Source of the DNA: Pseudomonas poae
Lineage (GTDB): Bacteria; Pseudomonadota; Gammaproteobacteria; Pseudomonadales; Pseudomonadaceae
Assembly: GCF_001439785.1 (NCBI RefSeq)
Contig: NZ_JYLI01000001.1
Location: 62,001-126,000, forward strand
DNA: 64,000 nt
Direction of reading: 5' to 3'
The position numbers were made by a program, and so were the translations under genes. Positions 60,101-64,000 of the stretch are shown here, in pieces. The notes under the pieces are model-generated. The model was not told the DNA's origin and made no database searches. It saw only the letters and a program-made list of their open reading frames with translations. Numbering within the stretch: position 1 is the first letter of the stretch; each line of letters starts with the position of its first letter.

Positions 60101-63100
60101 TTCCTCGCCGACGGCAATATCGAGTACCTCGGTCGCCTCGACCATCAGGTCAAGCTGCGCGGCCAGCGCATCGAACTCGGTGAAATCGACGCCGCCCTGC
60201 TGGCCCGGCCGCAAGTGCGCGAGGCTGCCACGCTGCTGATCGACCAACGCCTGGTGAGCTTCTGGAGCGGTGACGCCCACGAAGCCGACCTGCGCGCGGC
60301 GCTCGCCCAAGAACTGCCGTCCCACCTGCTGCCAGGCCTGCTGGTGCAGCTTGATCACCTGCCGCTCAACTCCAACGGCAAACTCGACCGCAAGGCGCTC
60401 GCCGCCATCCGCCTGCCGGAGGCAAACCGCGAGCAGCCGCACCGCGCGCCGCGCAACGCCAACGAAACACTGCTGTGTGAGCTGTTCAGCGAAGTGCTGC
60501 ACTGCCCGCAGGTGGGCATTGACGACCATTTTTTCCAGCTGGGCGGCCATTCCCTGCTGGCCACGCAACTGGTCGCCCGGGTGCGCGAACGCCTGGGCGT
60601 GACCTTGCCGTTGGCGCGGGTGTTTGCCCAGCCGACGGTCGCGGCCCTCGCCGCGCAACTGAGTCAGGCCTTGCCGGGTGAACAGATCACACCTCAGCCA
60701 CGTCCGGCAGTCTTGCCATTGGGCCTGGCGCAGCAGCGGTTCTGGATGCTCAGCCGACTGGTGCCGCAATCGCGCGAATATCACATGCCCTTCGCGCTGA
60801 CCTTGACCGGCGCGCTGAACGTGCCCGCCTTGCGTGCAGCCTTTGACCAGCTCAGCGAGCGCCATCTGGTGCTGCGCAGCCGCATCAAGGAGATGGCCGG
60901 CCAGGCGCAGTTGCTGATTGATCCGCAAGGCCCGGCGCTGCAAGTGACTTCGGTTGCCGAGAGCGACTGGAACAGCGCGTACAGCCGCGCGCAGACCGAC
61001 TTGATGGCGCCCTTCGACCTGGCAAACGCCGCCCCATGGCGCGCGCATTTATTGCAGCGTCAGGGCCGCGACGAGCATCTGCTGCTGGTGTGCCTGCACC
61101 ACAGCGCCACCGATGGCTGGGCGATGCGCCTGTTGATCGACGAACTGGCCCAGGCCTACCGCGCGGGCCTGCACGGGCAGGCGCCCGAGTGGACGGCCCT
61201 GCCCATCGACTACGTCGACTTCAGCCTGTGGCAACAGCACCCGCACACCCAGGCCCGTCGCGAGGCCAGCCTGGCGTACTGGAAAAACCATCTGGGCCCG
61301 GGCGACTACCGCCTCGAACTTCCCCTTGACCAGCCACGCGCCGCCGAAGCGGATCGGCGTGCCGGTCAACTGAATCTCAGCCTGGGCCGCGAACGTTCGG
61401 CTGCGATTCGCCACTTTGCGCAGCAGCGCGGCACCACGCCGTATGTGGTGCTCGCCAGCGCCTTGAGCGCCCTGCTGGCGCGCTACAGCGGCCGGCGCGA
61501 GATTCGTCTGGGCACCCCAGCGGACCAGCGCGACCAGCCGCAAACCCAGACCCTGCTGGCCTGCCTGGTCAACACCCTGGTGATCCGCAGCGAGGTCGAC
61601 CCACAGGCGCCGGGCGCTGCCCTGCTGGACGCGGTGGAAGCCGATCTGCGCGCCGCCCAGGCCCATGCCGACCTGCCGTTCGCCAGCCTGGTCAGTGCTG
61701 TGACCCAGCGCCGCGACCTCAACCGCACGCCGCTGTTCCAGGTGCTGTTCTCCCTCAACCACGGCCATATGGACAGCCGTCAATGGCCGGGACTGGCCCT
61801 CCAAGAGCGCACCCTGCCGGCCATCGACGCCAAATTCGAACAAAGCTGGGAGGTGCACGACGACGGCAGCGCCATGACCCTGGCGCTGGAATACCAGGCC
61901 GCACTGTTCAACGCCACGACGATGCAACGCTGGAGCGCGCAATGGTGTGCGCTGCTCGATGCCCTGGTGGCAACGCCGGAACGCGCACTGGTCGAGCTGT
62001 TCCCGCAGCAGCAGGATCAGGCGCAACTGGCGCAATGGAATGCCACCGAACGGCATTATCCCGGCCCGACCGACCTGCACACGGCCCTGAGCCAACAGGC
62101 CGCACTTACGCCGAATGCGCCAGCCCTGGTGTTCGAAGGCCAGCGCCTGAGCTACGCCGAACTGGACCGGCGCGCCCACACCGTCGCCCGCGCCCTGCGC
62201 GGGGCCGGCATTGGCCGCGAGTCGATCGTGCCGGTGTGCATGGAGCGCTCGGTGGAGATGGTCGTCGCCTTGCTCGGCATCGTGCATGCCGGCGCCGCCT
62301 GGCTGCCACTCGATCCCGAGTTGCCGGCCGCGCGTCTGGCGTTTTTGATTGCCGACGCCGACGCGCCCGTGACCTTGACCCAACCCCAGTGGCTGTCGCG
62401 CCTGCCGGCAGGCCACAATGCCTGGACGCTGGAAACGCTGCCCAGCGCTGAAAATGGCGAACCGCTGAACGTGCAGGCCAGTGATCTGGCTTACGTGCTC
62501 TACACCTCCGGCTCCACCGGTCAGCCCAAGGGCGTGATGAACGAACACGGCGCGCTGATGAACCGCCTGCACTGGATGCAGGACGCGTTCCCGATTGGGC
62601 CCAATGACCGTGTATTGCAAAAGACCCCGTACAGCTTCGACGTATCGGTGTGGGAATTCTTCTGGCCGCTGATCACCGGCGCCACGCTGGTGGTGGCACG
62701 TCCCGATGGGCACCGTGACCCGGCTTACCTCAGCCAGTTGATCCAGCAGGAACAGGTCACCACCCTGCACTTCGTGCCGTCGATGCTGCGCGCATTTGCC
62801 GAAGAGCCGAGCCTGGCCGCTTGCCGCAGCCTGCGTCAGGTGTTCGCCAGCGGCGAAGCCCTGCCGGCGGATCTGGTGCAGCGTTTCATGAGTCGCCACC
62901 CGGCGGCGCTGGTCAACCTGTACGGCCCGACCGAAGCGGCGATTGACGTGTCGGTGTGGCGTTGTTCGGTGGATGACGCGGTGGTGCCGATCGGCAAGCC
63001 CATCGCCAACCTGCGCCTGCACATTCTTGATGATCAGCAGCAACCGTTGCCGATTGGCAGCATCGGCGAGTTGTACATCGCAGGTGTGGGCGTGGCCCGG

Positions 63101-64000
63101 GGTTACCTCAAGCGTGACGACCTTAGCGCCGAGCGCTTTTTGACGATCAACGGTGAGCGAATGTATCGCACCGGTGACCGCTGCCGCTTCCTGCCGGACG
63201 GCAATATCGACTACCTCGGCCGCCTCGACCATCAGGTCAAGCTGCGCGGCCAGCGTATCGAGCTGGGCGAAATCGACGCAGCGCTCCTCGGGCAGCCCGG
63301 CATCAGCGGCGCCTGCACGCTGGTGATCGACAATCGGCTGGTGGCGTTCTACAGCGGCGCTGCCGCCGAGGCGGACCTGAGCAGCGCACTCAGCGCTCAA
63401 CTGCCGGCTTATATGGTGCCTGCCGTTTGGGTGCCACTGCCAAGCCTGCCACTGACCACCAATGGCAAGCTCGACCGCAAAGCGCTGACGGCGCTGCCTC
63501 TGCCGCAGCGCCAAGAGGAAGCGGTTGCGCCCCGTAATGCGCTGGAAGGCCTGGTGTGTCAGCTGTTCAGCGACCTGCTCGGTGACAGCCTCACCGGCGG
63601 CCGTGCGGTCAGCACCGCGGACAGTTTCTTTGCCCTGGGCGGTGATTCGATCCTCGGCCTCAAGCTGATTTCGCAGCTGCGCGACCAGGGTTACGCCCTC
63701 ACGCCCAAAGACCTGTTCCGCGCCCAGACCCCGGCGGGCCTGGCGCAGCTGATCACGCCCCTGCGGGCCGTGGCCGAGCAAGGCGACATCAGCGGTGCGA
63801 TGCCGTTGATGCCCTTGCACCAGTGGTTCTTCGACCAGCAGCAACCGCAGCCTGCCTACTGGAACCAATCGGTGCTGGCTGACAGCGAGCGTCCACTGCA
63901 ACCAGCGCTGGTGCAACAAACGCTGGATAAACTGATCGCTCATCACGACGCATTGCGCCTGCGTTTCAGCGAAGTGGACGGCCAATGGCAGGCGGTTATT
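51197..64000 (+). CDS. Multimodular NRPS, partial at right edge: (C-A-T)x4 then E
   Basis: The frame is open from ATG 51197 to the edge (4268 codons seen). Approximate domains in bases: C1 51230-52500, A1 52600-54120, T1 54150-54360, C2 54450-55780, A2 55810-57330, T2 57350-57570, C3 57630-58900, A3 58950-60420, T3 60450-60650, C4 60710-61970, A4 62030-63500, T4 63530-63760, then the start of an epimerization domain (LMPLHQWFFDQ). Pocket residues by eye: A1 D-I-W-E-L-T-A-D-D (Dab); A2 D-S-A-E-L-G-T-V-D (unclear, Glu at 278 favours a basic residue); A3 and A4 D-V-W-H-F-S-L-I-D (Ser). T4 has the GGDSI form that precedes E domains, so the second Ser would be D. The 3' end lies outside the window. 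Confidence 0.93.
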   Translation, partial: MTTDQTTRNPIEDVYPLSPLQQGMLFHSLLHEDSGVYLMQDRYRIGGAIDETAFLEAWRQVVALHPSLRASFQWKTQKQPVQVIHREVKVPLDTLDLRGVAPHEQQARIRALLEEEQKVGFNLSKPPLIRFRLMRLADEAYEFIRSFHHILMDAWCISLVTVDFLKVYEALCNQRTPQISSPRPFRDYIQWLQRQDAGKAEQFWRDQLQGLNAPTPLTVDNGVTRDRYTDAVLVDDQLIHLDAQHTQALASFCRSRRITPNTFFQGVWSLLLARYSGQRDVVFGVTVAGRPAELTGVAEMIGLFINTLPLRVNVDPEARLGDWLSDLQALNVQMRDFEHTPLTDIQGWSDFPRGETLFDSILVFENAPIDEQILDGGFQFSLDGMDHSVHTHYGLTVVILPGEQLGIRVSYDRERFTAETVQRLLGHLASLVHGMLAAPEAPLGSFDLLAADERNQLLGDWALNPHDFPLDKSYAELFAAQVAERGDQVAAICDGQSLTYGELDLRATRLAHALRAAGAAEDQLVALLAPRGLALLTAMIAVFKAGAAMLPLEVNHPPERLREILSLSRAPLLVASEDCSGLLDQLLSGLDHAPQALFAEAAWNTANDAPLAPAGTPRSLAYVLFTSGSTGTPKGVMIEQRGMLNNIFGKVPALGLKAADRIPQTASVAFDISVWQFLAAPVLGATVHILPDEVAHDPQRLLQVLASERLNVLEIVPSLMRTLLALCPCDLQLPDLRWVLPTGEALPPTVARDWFARFPAIALMNAYGPAECADDVAFQPITEAPHASVSHMPIGRPTANNRLYVLDEALRPVPIGVVGEICVGGVGVGRGYLHDPQRSAEAFIEHAQIDGRLYRTGDLGRWRADGVIEYLGRRDQQVKLRGHRIELTEIEHRLAQHPNVREAAVLLRENSVGEAWLVAYWSAHDESLGNSGLSEHLRAQLPPYMVPAAFECLDRLPLNNNGKVDRKALAALQLTWQADARESLAPRNEHETAIAAIWAQVLGRDSVGVEDNFFTLGGHSLLATQIVARLRSTFKLELPLRVLFEQPTVALLAVAIAAREAQAAAPQAAAVNAPHAKPRPALLPLSFSQQRLWFIEQLTPGTTLFNIPFALRLSGQLNVAALHASLNDLLARHEILRTGIRSVDGVPSQHISAALNIELPFEDLSNLAATAREGAQFNALQATFEQPFDLTAPPLLRACLLKVAPDEHVLGIALHHLVSDAWSATIALRELAQGYEARRHGSAAQLPALPLQYADFALWQRDHLQGAELARQLDYWTRTLDRRDQDASPLLALPTDHPRPSVQSYRAGLVQRQLSADLSGRVQALASRLGTTPFSVLFAGFAVLMHRLSGDATVLIGTPVTHREQPGTEGLLGILLNNLAIRADFSAQADFSAVVSQVATRLREGLQHQDLPFEQLVDSLQLPRSLSHAPLYQVMVAQQLGMESRLQFPGLTFEALDTPLKQSECDLDLHVLCPADAPIQLELMFALDLFTQDSARQTLARLEHLLEQLLAEPQRAVATLPLLMPAEWQRTVVEWNRTEMAVPLHLTFAQLFEQQAERTPERDALCFEGQCLSYAELNRRANQVAHYLRGQGVGANSPVALCVERSLELLIGLLGILKAGGAYVPLDPSYPAERLAYMLDDAQPLLFVGQHGLLDSLGSHLPRLRLDADTALLASQPESNPAALAGPDDLAYIMYTSGSTGKPKGTLVTNQSVVNLAWARIHGLYRRYTDQPMRTSFNYSFAFDSSVAELILLLDGHSLYLTPEDVRYDPAALAQFFKDTRLDAFECTPAQLKNLLDTDGVRRGQTYLPRFVLFGGDAVDAQLWQRLPSIVGSRFFNTYGPTECTVDATGYAVDDFPQRPIIGRPIANVRTYVLDAFLNPLPVGVPGELHIGGAGVTRGYLNRAEQTASVFINDPFSPLPGARMYKSGDLVRWLPGGQLEYLGRMDHQVKIRGFRVELGEIEALIGAQPGVRQAVVLAREDVPGDKRLVAYVSCDQPDLSAWRNALGAALPDYMVPSAFVVLDQLPLTDNGKLNRKALPAPHTQAEPDATDPPRTDAERQLAALWAELLHLPLSAIGRDSQFFYLGGHSLLAAVLFARLRQQFATVPPLRAVFEHPTLHVLAALLAQPLQTPRDTFVPAARPARLPLSFEQQRLWFLEQLSGASEYNVVSAVQFDGELQVPALQAALNSVIQRHEILRSRIVREPAGELVLVIEPPVDLTLAVTHWDAVTDAHWQQLSEDAIQAATAQRFDLAREAPIRAQLLKRNTQALLVLTLHHCVTDDASTQNLLDELARCYKGEQHSLPTLALQYPDYALWQREVAQQARFDSQLAYWRTQLEDGSYHLELPTDQPRPHLLDPRAGSVQLQLPAELTARLRHFAQQRGATLYMLLLSAAQLLLGRYANQRDVRVGSPVAQRPLAELQPLIGCFVNTLVMRADLAPGLDFAGLLDQVRNTVLDAHQHQDVPFDQLVEHLAPERSLGQTPLFQVLFVMQNGTADANQWPHLQVRERAVTAAATKFDLNWEVHDGEVLSVLLEYRSALFSHATARRWLTQWQALLENMLDAPQTLIGQWSPLTDAERLQQQAWNATQRHYPGPTDLHMALSQQAALTPDAPALVFGNQRLSYAELDQRAQHVARALRASGIGRESIVPVCMERSVEMVVALLGIVHAGAAWLPLDPELPAARLAFLIEDADARVTLAQPQWLSRLPAGHNAWTLDSLPAASDAEPLSVQPNDLAYVLYTSGSTGQPKGVMNEHGALMNRLHWMQDACPIGPNDRVLQKTPYSFDVSVWEFFWPLITGATLVVARPDGHRDPAYLSQLIQQEQVTTLHFVPSMLRAFAEEPSLADCISLRQVFASGEALPVDLVQRFMGRHPAALVNLYGPTEAAIDVSVWRCSVDDAVVPIGKPIANLQLHILDDQQQPLPISTAGELYIGGVGVARGYLKRDDLTAERFLTVNGERLYRTGDRCRFLADGNIEYLGRLDHQVKLRGQRIELGEIDAALLARPQVREAATLLIDQRLVSFWSGDAHEADLRAALAQELPSHLLPGLLVQLDHLPLNSNGKLDRKALAAIRLPEANREQPHRAPRNANETLLCELFSEVLHCPQVGIDDHFFQLGGHSLLATQLVARVRERLGVTLPLARVFAQPTVAALAAQLSQALPGEQITPQPRPAVLPLGLAQQRFWMLSRLVPQSREYHMPFALTLTGALNVPALRAAFDQLSERHLVLRSRIKEMAGQAQLLIDPQGPALQVTSVAESDWNSAYSRAQTDLMAPFDLANAAPWRAHLLQRQGRDEHLLLVCLHHSATDGWAMRLLIDELAQAYRAGLHGQAPEWTALPIDYVDFSLWQQHPHTQARREASLAYWKNHLGPGDYRLELPLDQPRAAEADRRAGQLNLSLGRERSAAIRHFAQQRGTTPYVVLASALSALLARYSGRREIRLGTPADQRDQPQTQTLLACLVNTLVIRSEVDPQAPGAALLDAVEADLRAAQAHADLPFASLVSAVTQRRDLNRTPLFQVLFSLNHGHMDSRQWPGLALQERTLPAIDAKFEQSWEVHDDGSAMTLALEYQAALFNATTMQRWSAQWCALLDALVATPERALVELFPQQQDQAQLAQWNATERHYPGPTDLHTALSQQAALTPNAPALVFEGQRLSYAELDRRAHTVARALRGAGIGRESIVPVCMERSVEMVVALLGIVHAGAAWLPLDPELPAARLAFLIADADAPVTLTQPQWLSRLPAGHNAWTLETLPSAENGEPLNVQASDLAYVLYTSGSTGQPKGVMNEHGALMNRLHWMQDAFPIGPNDRVLQKTPYSFDVSVWEFFWPLITGATLVVARPDGHRDPAYLSQLIQQEQVTTLHFVPSMLRAFAEEPSLAACRSLRQVFASGEALPADLVQRFMSRHPAALVNLYGPTEAAIDVSVWRCSVDDAVVPIGKPIANLRLHILDDQQQPLPIGSIGELYIAGVGVARGYLKRDDLSAERFLTINGERMYRTGDRCRFLPDGNIDYLGRLDHQVKLRGQRIELGEIDAALLGQPGISGACTLVIDNRLVAFYSGAAAEADLSSALSAQLPAYMVPAVWVPLPSLPLTTNGKLDRKALTALPLPQRQEEAVAPRNALEGLVCQLFSDLLGDSLTGGRAVSTADSFFALGGDSILGLKLISQLRDQGYALTPKDLFRAQTPAGLAQLITPLRAVAEQGDISGAMPLMPLHQWFFDQQQPQPAYWNQSVLADSERPLQPALVQQTLDKLIAHHDALRLRFSEVDGQWQAVI
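58949..60200 (+). repeat. Serine A-domain repeat, copy 1
   Basis: About 1.25 kb covering module 3's A domain matches 62036-63287 at a constant offset of 3087 bases (1029 codons), with long identical runs and no net indel. Surrounding C domains are not similarly alike, so it looks like A-domain duplication or gene conversion. Confidence 0.85.
62036..63287 (+). repeat. Serine A-domain repeat, copy 2
   Basis: Copy of 58949-60200 in module 4. Both encode the same pocket residues, so both should load serine. Similarity fades after GEIDAALL, near the A-domain C-terminal subdomain. Confidence 0.85.

Overview
The window looks like chromosomal DNA of a fluorescent-type Pseudomonas (P. fluorescens / chlororaphis / corrugata neighbourhood). 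The aldoxime dehydratase, amidase and Fe-type nitrile hydratase closely resemble, from memory, the P. chlororaphis B23 enzymes. Other signs are a Pseudomonas-style REP pair, cytochrome bo3 genes, a BvgS/RocS-like sensor beside a chaperone-usher locus, and a high-GC NRPS cluster. No rRNA, tRNA, IS element, phage or CRISPR was seen.

Regions. (1) 0.3-11.8 kb: an aldoxime-nitrile pathway. A divergent AraC regulator faces a small ORF, aldoxime dehydratase, an outer-membrane channel protein, amidase, nitrile hydratase alpha and beta, a P47K/CobW metallochaperone, a soluble PAS-chemoreceptor-like protein, an acyl-CoA synthetase and a TetR regulator. Together they would convert R-CH=NOH to nitrile, amide, acid and acyl-CoA. 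(2) 11.8-20.2 kb: a split YeeE/YedE sulfur-transport pair, a small orphan gene, then a leftward set of LysR, aconitase, Tat-exported lactonase, an MFS transporter broken by one in-frame TGA, and a substrate-binding-protein fold without signal peptide. This looks like a tricarboxylate-type catabolic set. (3) 20.4-30.3 kb: small membrane and DUF proteins, cyoABCD (no cyoE), two MDR/ADH oxidoreductases and a CsbD protein. (4) 30.4-38.9 kb: a NarL/RcsB-type response regulator and a BvgS-like hybrid kinase, then a three-gene chaperone-usher fimbrial locus. A GAATWTTC-centred palindrome lies upstream of both the regulator and the fimbrial subunit. (5) 38.9-64.0 kb: a lipopeptide siderophore cluster with a diaminobutyrate aminotransferase, TonB receptor, two SyrP-like beta-hydroxylases, a fatty-acyl-AMP ligase/ACP/C starter protein, an I-A-T protein and a large NRPS that runs off the right edge.

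Reading A-domain pocket residues by eye, the assembly line in view predicts fatty acyl - (beta-OH)His - Dab - basic residue? - Ser - D-Ser and further residues outside the window. This best fits a corrugatin/ornicorrugatin-type siderophore. Substrate calls are eye alignments, not computed predictions.
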